From Salinigranum halophilum (GTDB taxonomy: Archaea > Halobacteriota > Halobacteria > Halobacteriales > Haloferacaceae): a DNA stretch of 64,000 nucleotides. The notes under the pieces were generated by a model. The model was given only the letters and a program-made list of their open reading frames with translations, had not been told where the DNA came from and did not search any database. The translations under genes were made by a program, and so were the position numbers. Shown here one piece after another: positions 40,437 to 49,132 of this stretch. The DNA lies in contig NZ_SSNL01000005.1 of NCBI RefSeq assembly GCF_007004735.1, positions 582,975 through 646,974 of the forward strand. The letters run 5' to 3'. Positions within the stretch are counted from its first letter, which is position 1; every line of letters begins with the position of its first letter.

Positions 40437-41198
40437 TCACGCGGAGTCAGTGAGGCTCGTCAACTCGATGTCGGCCTCGTCGAGGCGGGCGTGAATCGCC
40501 TCCAGCAGTTCGACCACGTTCGGTCCGTCGCCGTGGATACAGATGCTCTCGGCGGGGACTTCGAGTTCGACGCCGTCGGGCGTCTCGACCACGCCTTCGG
40601 TGGCGATAGAGACGAACCGGTCGGCGACGAGGTCGGGGTCACGCGCCTGCTTCTGCCGTGGGATGACGACGCTCCGGTCCGCCCGGTAGTCGAGGTCGAC
40701 GTAGCCTTCGAACACCGCCGTAATCGGGTACTCCTCGGCGACCTCGTAGATGTTCATATCCGTCGCGAGGAAGGTGAGGTCGGGGTCGACGGCGAGGACA
40801 CCCTCGATGACCGCGCGGGCGTGGTCGGGGCTCTCGGAGAGCATCGTGTACATCGCCCCGTGTGGCTTGACGTGGCCGAAGGTGACGTCAAGCGAGTCGG
40901 CGACCGCCCGGAGCGCACCCAGTTGGTAGACGACGTAGTCGCGGACCTCCGCGGGCGTGGCGTCCATCGTTCTCCTCCCGAACCCCATCAGGTCCGGCAG
41001 CCCCGGGTGGACACCGACGTTCACGTCGTGGTCGTCGGCGAGTGAGACCGTCTCGCGCATGACGTGGGGGTCACCCGCGTGAAAGCCCGCGGCGATGTTC
41101 GCCGTCGTGATGTACGGCATCACCGCTGCGTCGCTGCCTTTCACGTAGGTACCGAAGCTCTCGCCCATGTCACAGTTGATGTCGATAGTGTGTGCCAT
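40437..41198 (-). CDS. pxpA: 5-oxoprolinase subunit A (LamB/YcsF family)
   Basis: The 253-residue protein starts MAHTIDINCDMGESFGTYVKGSDAAVMPYITTANIAAGFHAGDPHVM, the hallmark of PxpA. It ends with CIHGDGPNVVELLEAIHARL, also typical. PxpA with PxpB and PxpC hydrolyses 5-oxoproline (pyroglutamate) to glutamate using ATP. The B/C partners are not in this window; the gene lies 58 nt downstream of the second cox-like operon on the same strand. That neighbourhood hints at catabolism of a cyclic amide or heterocycle, which form II molybdenum hydroxylases could open. This is inference. Confidence 0.93.
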   Translation of the reverse strand: MAHTIDINCDMGESFGTYVKGSDAAVMPYITTANIAAGFHAGDPHVMRETVSLADDHDVNVGVHPGLPDLMGFGRRTMDATPAEVRDYVVYQLGALRAVADSLDVTFGHVKPHGAMYTMLSESPDHARAVIEGVLAVDPDLTFLATDMNIYEVAEEYPITAVFEGYVDLDYRADRSVVIPRQKQARDPDLVADRFVSIATEGVVETPDGVELEVPAESICIHGDGPNVVELLEAIHARLDEADIELTSLTDSA

Positions 41199-41256
41199 GT
41201 GTCGACATCACGTGCGAGGCCGATAACCGTTCACCCCGACGTCGAGAGGGCCCCGG

Positions 41257-42144
41257 TCAGTCGACCACCACCGTGCGGCCGGCGCGGTCGGCCGCCTCGG
41301 TGAGCGCCCGCGCGGTGTACGCCCGAAGCAACTCCTCGCGGTACTCGGCCGAGACGTGGTGGTCGCCCATGAGCGTCGACTCGTCGACCCCGTCCATCGC
41401 GGCCGCCGCCGCGGTGTCGATGGCGTCCTCGCCGAGTCGCTCGTCGACGAGCGCGTCCTCGGTCCCGGGGAGGCGGATGGCGTGGTCGAACGCCCCGTTG
41501 GCGGCGACGCGAGCGGAGGTGACGACGCCGTCGTCGAGTTCCAAGACGGCGGCGACGCCGACGACGGCGTACCCCGACGAGGGACTCGGTTTCTTCGCGT
41601 AGACGCCGACACCCTCCTCGCCGAGGACGGGAACGTCGATGCGGGTGAGCAGTTCGCCCGGTTCCGTCGCCGTGGTGAAGATGGCGACGAAGAAGTCGTC
41701 GGCCGGGACCGTCCGTTCGCCGTCCGGGCCGACGAGCGTGAGCGTCGCGTCGCTCGCAAGCGCGGCCGCGGGCAGGTCCGATGCCGGGTCGGCGTGTGCG
41801 AGGTTACCGCCGATGGTGCCCCGGTTGCGGACCTGGACGTCGCCGATGGCGGCGGCCGCCGAGACGACCGCGGGGCAGGCAGCTTCGAGCGCGTCGTCCT
41901 CCGCGATGGTCGCATAGCGCGTGAGCGCGCCGAACCGGGCGACGTCGCCGTCGACCGTGACGCCGTGTAACGCGTCGATGCCGGAGATGTCGACGACCGC
42001 GGGGGGGTTCGCGAGGCCGAGTTTCATCGTCGGCAAGAGCGAGTGCCCGCCCGCGAGGAGTTCCGCCTCCGGGTTCGCCTCAAGGAGGGCGAGCGCCTCG
42101 TCGACCGTCCCGGCACGGTAGTAGTGGAAGTCGGGGGGGAACAT
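41257..42144 (-). CDS. Molybdenum hydroxylase 2, FAD subunit (CoxM-like)
   Basis: From MFPPDFHYYRAGTVDEALALLE (42144) the protein has 295 residues. FAD-site motifs are ELLAGGHSLLPTMK and GTIGGNLAHADPASDLPAA. Its start overlaps the stop of the large subunit by one base. It is paralogous to the medium subunit at 14129-15001, sharing the opening pattern PADFEYYRAG/PPDFHYYRAG. Confidence 0.88.
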   Translation of the reverse strand: MFPPDFHYYRAGTVDEALALLEANPEAELLAGGHSLLPTMKLGLANPPAVVDISGIDALHGVTVDGDVARFGALTRYATIAEDDALEAACPAVVSAAAAIGDVQVRNRGTIGGNLAHADPASDLPAAALASDATLTLVGPDGERTVPADDFFVAIFTTATEPGELLTRIDVPVLGEEGVGVYAKKPSPSSGYAVVGVAAVLELDDGVVTSARVAANGAFDHAIRLPGTEDALVDERLGEDAIDTAAAAAMDGVDESTLMGDHHVSAEYREELLRAYTARALTEAADRAGRTVVVD

Positions 42145-44546
42145 CACTCCGCACCCCCGTCGGTCGCCGCGGCCCGGTTCATCGCCTGCCACACCGCCTC
42201 GTCGGTCACCGGCATGTCGATGTGGTCGACGCCCAGCGGCGAGAGCGCGTCACAGACGGCGTTGACGACGGCCTGCGGCGCGGCGATGGTTCCCGCCTCG
42301 CCGACGCCTTTCACCCCGAGCGGGTTGTGCGGGCACGGGGTCACGGTGTGGTCGGTCTCGAAGTGCGGGAGTTGGTGGGCCTTGGGGACCGCGTAGTCCT
42401 GCATCGACCCCGTGACGAGGTTGCCGCTCTCGTCGTAGACGACGCCCTCGAACCGCCCCTGCCCCAGCCCCTGCGCGATGGCACCGTGGACCTGCCCTTC
42501 GACGATCTTCGGGTTGATCTGCTCGCCGCAGTCGTCGACGGCGACGTACTTCTCGAACGACAGTTCGCCGGTGTCGGCGTCGACTTCGACGACGACGACG
42601 TGAACGCCGAAGGGGTACACGAGGTTCTCGGGGTCGTAGAACGACTCCTCTTCGAGCCCGGGCTCTAGCCCCTCGGGGAGGTCGTGAGCGAGGTACGCCT
42701 GACGGGCTACCTCCTGGATGTGGATGGCACGGTCGGGCGCGCCCGTCACGCTGAACTCGCCCGATTCGAACTCGAGGTCCTCGGTTGCGACCTCGAGCTG
42801 GTGGGCGGCGATCTGGCGGGCCTTCTCGACGGCCTTTCGGGCGCTGGTGAGGACGGCCGCACCGCCGACGGTGACGCTTCGGCTCCCGTAGGTACCCATC
42901 CCCATCGGGACCTCGTCGGTGTCGCCTTCCACCACGTCGACGTCGTCGAAGTCGACACCGAGTTCGTCCGCGACGATCTGCGCGTAGGTCGTCTGGTGGC
43001 CCTGGCCGTGTCCGGAGGTCCCACAGAAGACGGTCACCTTCCCGGAGGGGTGAAAGCGGACGACACCCGTCTCCCACAGCCCGAGTTGGCCACCGATCTG
43101 TCCGACGATTTCGCTCGGCCCGTACCCGCATGACTCGACGTAGCTGGAGATGCCGATGCCGAGGTACCGTCCCTCCGCGCGCAACTCGGCCTGCCGTGCA
43201 CGGAGGTCGTCGTAGCCCACGAGTTCGAGCGCCCGGTCCAGGGGCTTCTCGTAGTCGCCGCTGTCGTACAGATAGCCCGCGGTGGTCTCGTAGGGGAACT
43301 CGTCGGACGGGATGTAGTTCCGCCGACGGAGGTCGGCGGGGTCCATCCCCACCTCCTTCGCGGCGAGGTGGACGAGTCGTTCGATGACGTAGCTCGCCTC
43401 GGGGCGACCCGCACCTCGGTACGGTTCCGTGGGGACCGCGTTCGTAAAGGCCTCGGTGACGGTGCAGTGCATCGCCTCCATCGCGTACTGGCCGGGGAGC
43501 ATCGGCGCGTACCCCCACGTGGGGTTGAGCGCCCCGAACGTCGAGACGTAGCCGCCGAGGTCGCCGTCGGTGTGGACGCGGATGGCGAGGATGTCGCCGT
43601 CGTCGGAGAGTGCCATCTCCGCGTGCGTCTCGTGACCGCGGCCGTGGCCCGTCGAGGCGTACCCTTCCGTGCGGGTGGCGACCCACTTCACCGGCCGTTC
43701 GAGTTGCAGCGCGGCCCAGATGGTGAGCGCCTCGTCGGGGTGAGCGGAGTCCTTGCTCCCGAACCCACCGCCGACGTCGGGGGCGACGACGCGCATCCGG
43801 TGCTCGGGGAAGTCGAGCATCTCACAGAAGAAGCGGCGGTGCAGGTGCGGGCACTGCGTCGACATGTGGACCGTCGCCTTCTCCGTGCTCGCGTTGTACT
43901 CCGCGAGGACGGCGCGTGGCTCCATCGCCGTCGGGAGCAGGCGCTGGTTCACCAGGTCGAGTTCGACGGTGTGGTCGGCGCGGTCGAACGCGGCGTCGGT
44001 GTCCTCCCTGTCGCCGATCTCCCACTCGGCAGCGACGTTGTTCGGTGCCTCCTCGTGGAGCTGTGGGGCCCCCTCGGTCGTTGCTGCGCCGGGACTGGTC
44101 ACGGCGTCGAGTTTCTCGTACGTGACGTCGATGGCGTCGGCGGCGTCGGCCGCGAGGTACCGGCGCTCCGCGACGACCGCCGCGACCGGCTGGCCCTGGA
44201 ACCGGACCCGCTCGCGGGCGAGCATCGGATACGGCGGCGTCTTCAACTCGGGGAGGAGCCAGACGGGTGGGACCTCGCCCGTCACCCCGGAGGCGGCGAC
44301 GTCGGCGGCGGTGTAGACGGCGACGACCCCCTCCATCGCCTCCGCGGCGCTCGTGTCGATGGCCTCGACGCGAGCGTGAGCGTGGTGGCTCCGGGTGAAG
44401 GCGAGGTGGAGGAGGTCCTCCCGTGAGATGTCGTCGGTGTACTGGGCGTCGCCCGTGAGCAGCGGCCGGTCCTCACGTCGTCGCACGGGCGACCCGCGCA
44501 GGCGCTGGGCCTCGTGAGCATCGATGAACTCGGGCGTCGAGGACAT
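42144..44546 (-). CDS. Molybdenum hydroxylase 2, catalytic subunit (form II CoxL-like)
   Basis: From MSSTPEFIDAHEAQRLRGSPVRRREDRPLLTG (44546) the protein has 800 residues; a GTG at 44555 would add three. The active-site loop is PYRGAGR, again form II, and the catalytic Glu is in VKGVGEAGTIAA. It is a clear paralogue of the 15002-17386 protein, with similarity across the whole length, but differs in the active-site neighbourhood, so substrates probably differ. The stop of the small-subunit gene lies two bases before this ATG. Confidence 0.88.
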   Translation of the reverse strand: MSSTPEFIDAHEAQRLRGSPVRRREDRPLLTGDAQYTDDISREDLLHLAFTRSHHAHARVEAIDTSAAEAMEGVVAVYTAADVAASGVTGEVPPVWLLPELKTPPYPMLARERVRFQGQPVAAVVAERRYLAADAADAIDVTYEKLDAVTSPGAATTEGAPQLHEEAPNNVAAEWEIGDREDTDAAFDRADHTVELDLVNQRLLPTAMEPRAVLAEYNASTEKATVHMSTQCPHLHRRFFCEMLDFPEHRMRVVAPDVGGGFGSKDSAHPDEALTIWAALQLERPVKWVATRTEGYASTGHGRGHETHAEMALSDDGDILAIRVHTDGDLGGYVSTFGALNPTWGYAPMLPGQYAMEAMHCTVTEAFTNAVPTEPYRGAGRPEASYVIERLVHLAAKEVGMDPADLRRRNYIPSDEFPYETTAGYLYDSGDYEKPLDRALELVGYDDLRARQAELRAEGRYLGIGISSYVESCGYGPSEIVGQIGGQLGLWETGVVRFHPSGKVTVFCGTSGHGQGHQTTYAQIVADELGVDFDDVDVVEGDTDEVPMGMGTYGSRSVTVGGAAVLTSARKAVEKARQIAAHQLEVATEDLEFESGEFSVTGAPDRAIHIQEVARQAYLAHDLPEGLEPGLEEESFYDPENLVYPFGVHVVVVEVDADTGELSFEKYVAVDDCGEQINPKIVEGQVHGAIAQGLGQGRFEGVVYDESGNLVTGSMQDYAVPKAHQLPHFETDHTVTPCPHNPLGVKGVGEAGTIAAPQAVVNAVCDALSPLGVDHIDMPVTDEAVWQAMNRAAATDGGAE

Positions 44547-44547
44547 C

Positions 44548-45051
44548 TCAGTCACCCCCTCGGTCGCCGCCGTCGGTCGCCGCCCGCATCGTCTGTGCGG
44601 CGCGCTCCACCGCGTTGACGATGTTCTGATACCCCGTGCAGCGACAGAGGTTCCCCTCGAGTGCCTCGCGAATCTCCTCGCGCGAGGGGTCGGGGTCGTG
44701 CGCGAGCAGGTCCAGCGAGGTCATGAGCATACCGGGCGTGCAGAAGCCACACTGCAACCCGTGTTCCTGGGCGAACGCCTCCTGGAGCGGGTGGAGTTCC
44801 CCCCCGTCGACGAGGCTCTCGACCGTCTGGACCTCGCTTCCGTCGCACGCCGCCGCGAGGAGCGTACAGGACTTGACCGCCTCGTCGTCGACGAGGACCG
44901 TACAGGCCCCGCACATACTGGTCTCGCACCCGACGTTCGTCCCGGTGTGGCCCAGGTCGTCTCTGAGCGCGTGGACGAGGAGTGTTCGCGACTCTACCGT
45001 CAGGTCGTGTGCGGTTCCGTTCACCGTGAGTGTGATGTCGTGTGTCGTCAT
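44548..45051 (-). CDS. Molybdenum hydroxylase 2, 2Fe-2S subunit (CoxS-like)
   Basis: From [34 protein letters not shown] (45051) the protein has 167 residues. The two cluster sets are [21 protein letters not shown] and [23 protein letters not shown]. It is the first gene of the second cox-like operon. Compared with its paralogue at 17383 it has an 8-residue acidic C-terminal extension (TDGGDRGGD). Confidence 0.9.
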   Translation of the reverse strand: MTTHDITLTVNGTAHDLTVESRTLLVHALRDDLGHTGTNVGCETSMCGACTVLVDDEAVKSCTLLAAACDGSEVQTVESLVDGGELHPLQEAFAQEHGLQCGFCTPGMLMTSLDLLAHDPDPSREEIREALEGNLCRCTGYQNIVNAVERAAQTMRAATDGGDRGGD

Positions 45052-45237
45052 GGGTTCGCCCTCCAGTGTCTCCAAACGGTGGAGACGGCTGCCTCACGCG
45101 CGCCATCGACTGACGCCCGTATGTGTGTAGTGGTAACAATACACGTGTTAGGGCACACGACGGACAGTGGGAAATAGATTACCCGGGTGTCGGGGCAAGG
45201 CGCGCGTTGAAGTCCGTGCGCGGAGTAGCAGCGGACT

Positions 45238-46050
45238 GTGACGCGTCGACAGGAGGACACGGCACCGTCGGCCGGGCGGGAGAGCCACGGTGTCGACACG
45301 GCCGACGTGGCCGAGACGACAGAACAGATCGGCATCACCTGTAACCCCGACCACGCGGTGTTCTCGACCGTCGCAGCGAACCTCGTCGAGCGGGGCTACG
45401 CGGTGACGTTCTTCGACTGCGAGCGACCCGTCAGCGAGGAGTTGCTCGCGGACCTGGCGCTGTTCGTGAGCAAGAAGACCCGCCCGGCCTCCGTCGAGAC
45501 GCTCGTGCGTGCGGAGCGGTTGGGGGTGCCGACGTGGAACAGCGCGACGGGGGTGGTCGCCTGTGTCTCGCGGTTCTCACAACTCTGTCTGCTCGAAGGC
45601 GTCGGGTTCGCGGTCCCCGCCGCGTCCCGGACGAAGCCGGACGGCGAGTACGTCGCCAAGAACCGCTACCACTGGAACATGTCGCCGGAACTCAACGGGG
45701 AGGGTGACCTCTACGAGGAGTACCTCCCGGCCGAGCGGGTCGACTACAAGTACTACGTCGTCGACGACGGCGAGCGCCTCCACGTCCGGGTGCTCCGGGC
45801 CACGTCGAAGCTGTTCGGCGAGAAACGGATCGTCGGCGAGGCGGACGCGCGTCCCGAACACGTCGAGCGTATCGCCGACCTCATGGACCGGACGGGGATG
45901 TGTGCGGTCGGCGTCGACCTCGTCCGCGTCGACGACGACTGGTACGCCGTCGACCTCAACCCCTGTCCGAGCTTCCGGGAGACCGGCCTCGAAGCGGCGC
46001 TCACCGACTCGGTCGCCGCGTGCGTTCGGAACCCCCGTCTGAATATATAG
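45238..46050 (+). CDS. ATP-grasp-fold protein (RimK/inositol-kinase-like)
   Basis: The 270-residue protein begins at a GTG; the first 25 residues are variable. The N-terminal part (GITCNPDHAVFSTVAANLVERGYAVTFFDCERP) looks like a pre-ATP-grasp domain. ATP-grasp features follow: YVAKNRYHWNM (Lys), EEYLPAERVDYKYYVV, RTGMCAVGVDLVR and the metal-binding end WYAVDLNPCPSFRETG, equivalent to the E-x-N motif. These enzymes join a carboxylate or hydroxyl to an amine or phosphate using ATP. The next plus-strand genes encode a ComB-like phosphatase and a TIM-barrel protein, but 180-nt gaps leave operon membership open. Confidence 0.75.
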   Translation: MTRRQEDTAPSAGRESHGVDTADVAETTEQIGITCNPDHAVFSTVAANLVERGYAVTFFDCERPVSEELLADLALFVSKKTRPASVETLVRAERLGVPTWNSATGVVACVSRFSQLCLLEGVGFAVPAASRTKPDGEYVAKNRYHWNMSPELNGEGDLYEEYLPAERVDYKYYVVDDGERLHVRVLRATSKLFGEKRIVGEADARPEHVERIADLMDRTGMCAVGVDLVRVDDDWYAVDLNPCPSFRETGLEAALTDSVAACVRNPRLNI

Positions 46051-46232
46051 CACAACATAGCCACACGTAGTAAACGATTACCGACGGCAACACGGAGGGA
46101 CGCTATCGAATCGATGTACGAGAGAGGGAGATTCTCACGGGGGAGAAGCGAACGACACCGCCGGTGCCGGCACGTCCGAACGCGGTCGGGCCCGGTCGTC
46201 GAGAGAACACACGTCGTCGGGGAGGACGGCGC

Positions 46233-46988
46233 ATGACCGTCGCGGACGACGCACGAACGAACCGGCTCGACAGCCGGCTCATCGCGCGCTGTGAGGAGAT
46301 TCCGAGCACCCCGCCCGTCGGCGACTACGTCGTCATCGACGTGTTACACTTCTCGAACACGGTCATCGAACTGTTCGAGAACGGTGCGTCGTCCGTCCAC
46401 ATCACGGACGAACGCGGCGAGGAGCCGGCGTTCAAGTCGGCGAACCCCGAGGCCCGCATCGGCGGCGGCGCGACGCCCGCGTACGACCCCGAACCCGGCT
46501 ACGACTTCTTCAACTCGCCGAGCTACGTGCAGGGGGTCGACGTCGCCGGCCGGCCGGTCGGGATGACCTCCTCGAACGGGGGCCGAGCCGTCGCCCGCCT
46601 CCGAACCACACTCGACGACGAGAGCGCGGTGTACGTCGGGTCGACGATGAACGCGAGCGCGCTCGCGACACACCTCCGCGACCGCGACCGCCCGACCTAC
46701 CTCGTCAGCGCCGGCTCGCAGGGGTCTGTCGCGCTCGAAGACCACGTGGGAGCGACGCTCATCAGTCGCGCGCTCGATGGCATCGAGCTCTCGGCGGCGG
46801 AGAAAGCGGTGTTCGCCCAGCAGGTGAAGGTCGCGAAGGGGCCGAACTACGCCGAGAAGAACGACCTCCGTCGGCGCGACGTCCACGACTACGCGCTGGC
46901 GTTCGACAGTCGCCAGGCGGTGCCCCGGCTGGACGGGCGGGCGCTCGTCGACGTGGCGCGACACGGGAGCGGCCCCGCCTCGGACTGA
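46233..46988 (+). CDS. ComB-like phosphatase (2-phosphosulfolactate phosphatase family)
   Basis: From MTVADDARTNRLDSRLIARCEEIPS (46233) the protein has 251 residues. Family features include GDYVVIDVLHFSNTVIELFENGA, the GGGATPAYDPEPGYDFFNSPSYVQ block and the nucleotide/phosphate-like MTSSNGGRAVARL, followed by VYVGSTMNASALATHL. ComB makes sulfolactate for coenzyme M in methanogens. Haloarchaea do not make methane, so the substrate here must differ or serve sulfonate metabolism. The longer start at 46164 is Arg-rich and unlikely. Confidence 0.8.
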   Translation: MTVADDARTNRLDSRLIARCEEIPSTPPVGDYVVIDVLHFSNTVIELFENGASSVHITDERGEEPAFKSANPEARIGGGATPAYDPEPGYDFFNSPSYVQGVDVAGRPVGMTSSNGGRAVARLRTTLDDESAVYVGSTMNASALATHLRDRDRPTYLVSAGSQGSVALEDHVGATLISRALDGIELSAAEKAVFAQQVKVAKGPNYAEKNDLRRRDVHDYALAFDSRQAVPRLDGRALVDVARHGSGPASD

Positions 46989-47030
46989 ACGGGACGAACC
47001 GCTATATCGCTCGACGTCCTCCACCCGACG

Positions 47031-47798
47031 ATGAGATTCGGTGCCGCGCTCGACCTCCGCTACGACCAGTCGTTCGAGGCGTTCGTCGCGTTCCTCCGCG
47101 ACCGGGACCTCTCGCACGTCGAGCTCCGACAGGGCTACCTCGACACCCACCCCGATGCCCCATCCGCGGCGCGCGTGCGCCGGGTCGCCGCGGAGGCGGA
47201 CGTCACCGTGACGCTCCACGCGCCGTACCGCGACTGCAACCTGGGGAACCTCAACGAGCGTCTGCGGGAGGCGACCGTCGAGGCGGTGTGTGACTCACTC
47301 GACTTCGCGGCCGAGGCGGGCGCGGCGGCGGTCGTCGTCCACGGCGGGTCGGCGCGGCCGCGCTACCCCGAACGCGTCCAACGGCAGTCACGCGAACGGG
47401 CGGTCAGGTCGCTCCGCACGTGCGGGCGATACGCCGAGCACGTCGGCGTCCCCCTCTGCGTCGAGAACCAGCGCGACACCTCCTCGAAGCGGCGGAACAC
47501 CGCGACGCCCGAGCGTCTCGCGGCCCTGCTCGACGACGTCGGCGTCGACTCCGTGCGGGTGACACTCGACGTGGGCCACGCGAAGGTCGCCGGCGTCGAC
47601 TACCGGGCGTTCGTCGACCGGTTCGGCGACCGCATCACCGTCGCGCACCTCCACGACAACGACGGGGCCGACGACGACCACGACCCGCTCCCGACGTTCC
47701 GGTCCGTCGGGGCGGCGGTCGGTGCGCCGTACAACGTCCTCGAGATGAAATCACTGGCCGACATCGAGCGCTGCGTCGCGGGGCCGACGGACGACTAG
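47031..47798 (+). CDS. TIM-barrel sugar isomerase / AP-endonuclease-2-like protein
   Basis: The 255-residue protein has xylose-isomerase-like barrel motifs: VTLHAPYRDCNLGNLNERLR near residue 62, VVVHGGS near 104, LCVENQRDTSSKR near 143, VTLDVGHAKVAG near 178 and VAHLHDNDGADDDHDPL near 205. The His, Glu and Asp residues at strand ends bind divalent metal in the family. Members act as sugar or hydroxyacid isomerases/epimerases or as endonuclease IV; the lack of the Zn3 Endo IV pattern favours the former. It begins 43 nt after the ComB-like gene, so co-transcription is probable. Confidence 0.82.
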   Translation: MRFGAALDLRYDQSFEAFVAFLRDRDLSHVELRQGYLDTHPDAPSAARVRRVAAEADVTVTLHAPYRDCNLGNLNERLREATVEAVCDSLDFAAEAGAAAVVVHGGSARPRYPERVQRQSRERAVRSLRTCGRYAEHVGVPLCVENQRDTSSKRRNTATPERLAALLDDVGVDSVRVTLDVGHAKVAGVDYRAFVDRFGDRITVAHLHDNDGADDDHDPLPTFRSVGAAVGAPYNVLEMKSLADIERCVAGPTDD

Positions 47799-47855
47799 GC
47801 AGTCCCACGCGTCGCCGGCGATGGTGTTCTGTGCACGGCGCTCGTACGTGACGCC

Positions 47856-48509
47856 ATGGCGCACGCGAAGCTGGTCGTCGACCTGCCACCGACGACGTGG
47901 ATCGGCGAGGTGTCGGCGGCGCACCCCGAGGCCGTCTTCCGCGTCCTCGCCGCGATGCCGACCGAGGAGGCAACGGCGGGAGTCGGACTCCTCGAACTCA
48001 CGTCACAGGAGCAACAGGGCGTCCTGACCGCCATGGAACGCCACCACGGTATCGAAGACATCGACGTCCTGCAAGCAGGAGACAGCGAGGCGCTCGTCCA
48101 GTTCGAGACCACCCAACCGTTCCTGCTCGCGGCCGTCCGCAACTCGATGATTCCCCTCGAACTCCCGGTGAAAATCGTCGCCGGGCGGGCGAGCCTGGAG
48201 GTGACGGCGGCGCAGTCACGGCTGTCCGAGCTGACGAGCCAACTCGAGTCGTTCGGGCTGTCGTACGAGGTCGAGTTCCTCCGGCAGTCGCCCGACTCGT
48301 CGGAGGTGCTGACGGCACGGCAGCGCGACCTGCTCGCGACGGCCGTCGAGCGCGGGTACTACGACACGCCCAGAGCGTGCACGCTCACCGAACTCGCCGA
48401 CGAACTCGACCTGGCGAAGTCGACGCTGAGCGAGCGGCTTCACCGCATCGAGGGACGGGTGTTGAAGGAGTTCGCGTCGTCATCGGGCGTCGACGCGAGG
48501 ACGAGGTAA
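47856..48509 (+). CDS. Bat-type HTH10 transcription regulator
   Basis: The 217-residue protein has an N-terminal alpha/beta sensor-like domain (residues 1-150) and a C-terminal HTH10 beginning LTARQRDLLATAVERGYYDTPRACTLTELADELDLAKSTLSERLHRIEGRVLKEF, the bacterio-opsin activator family. Such short Bat-like proteins are common one-component regulators in haloarchaea. It follows the TIM-barrel gene by 57 nt on the same strand and might regulate the ATP-grasp/ComB/TIM-barrel group. The ligand is unknown. Confidence 0.9.
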   Translation: MAHAKLVVDLPPTTWIGEVSAAHPEAVFRVLAAMPTEEATAGVGLLELTSQEQQGVLTAMERHHGIEDIDVLQAGDSEALVQFETTQPFLLAAVRNSMIPLELPVKIVAGRASLEVTAAQSRLSELTSQLESFGLSYEVEFLRQSPDSSEVLTARQRDLLATAVERGYYDTPRACTLTELADELDLAKSTLSERLHRIEGRVLKEFASSSGVDARTR

Positions 48510-48523
48510 AGGGGAGGGACGAC

Positions 48524-49048
48524 TCACGGCGTCAGTTCGCGCTCGAGGTCCCGGTCGCGGGCGGTGCCGTCGGACTGGACGGGTCGGGTGCGGGGCACGA
48601 CTCGACGACGCCAGAGTCGGGCGGACGCCGACCCGAGGAGGCGTCTGACGAGCGGGCGCTTCCGTGCGGTGTCGCCGGCGAGAACGCGCTCGACGCGGCG
48701 CTCGAGAGTCGACTCGTCGATGGTGCCCGCGACGTACTGGCGGGTGAGTTCGTCGAGCGGGTCGGGGCGTCGGACGGCGTCGGTGACGCGGCGGTCGACC
48801 CGTCGGGCGACGAGGACGACCGCAGTCGCGAGACCGACCGTCGCGAAGAGCCCGGTGCCGGCGAGGAGGGCGAGACCGAGCGCGTTCACCTCGCCCGTCA
48901 GGAGGAGCGAGAGGCCGGCGAGGGCGAACGCCGCCCCGAGGACCGAGAGGCCGACGCCGACGAGACTGAGGGCGGCGACGACAACGGCGAGGGAGAGCAC
49001 GACTCTGAACAGTGCGAGCGTTCGGGGGTGGGTCACCTCGGAGTCCAT
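48524..49048 (-). CDS. Membrane protein with SHOCT-like C-terminal segment
   Basis: From MDSEVTHPRTLALFRVV (49048) the protein has 174 residues, with three or four hydrophobic helices in the first 100. The segment DPLDELTRQYVAGTIDESTLERRVERVLAGD looks like a short oligomerisation helix of the SHOCT kind. It ends in a basic, then polar, tail. Similar proteins occur widely in halophiles with no known role. It is convergent with the HTH regulator. Confidence 0.7.
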   Translation of the reverse strand: MDSEVTHPRTLALFRVVLSLAVVVAALSLVGVGLSVLGAAFALAGLSLLLTGEVNALGLALLAGTGLFATVGLATAVVLVARRVDRRVTDAVRRPDPLDELTRQYVAGTIDESTLERRVERVLAGDTARKRPLVRRLLGSASARLWRRRVVPRTRPVQSDGTARDRDLERELTP

Positions 49049-49132
49049 ACGTGAGAGAACCACGGCGAGTGTCATAGCTGTATCCGCTCGGTCGCCGACA
49101 GGCGTTTGTGGCCGCCGTCCCTCCCAGAAGAG

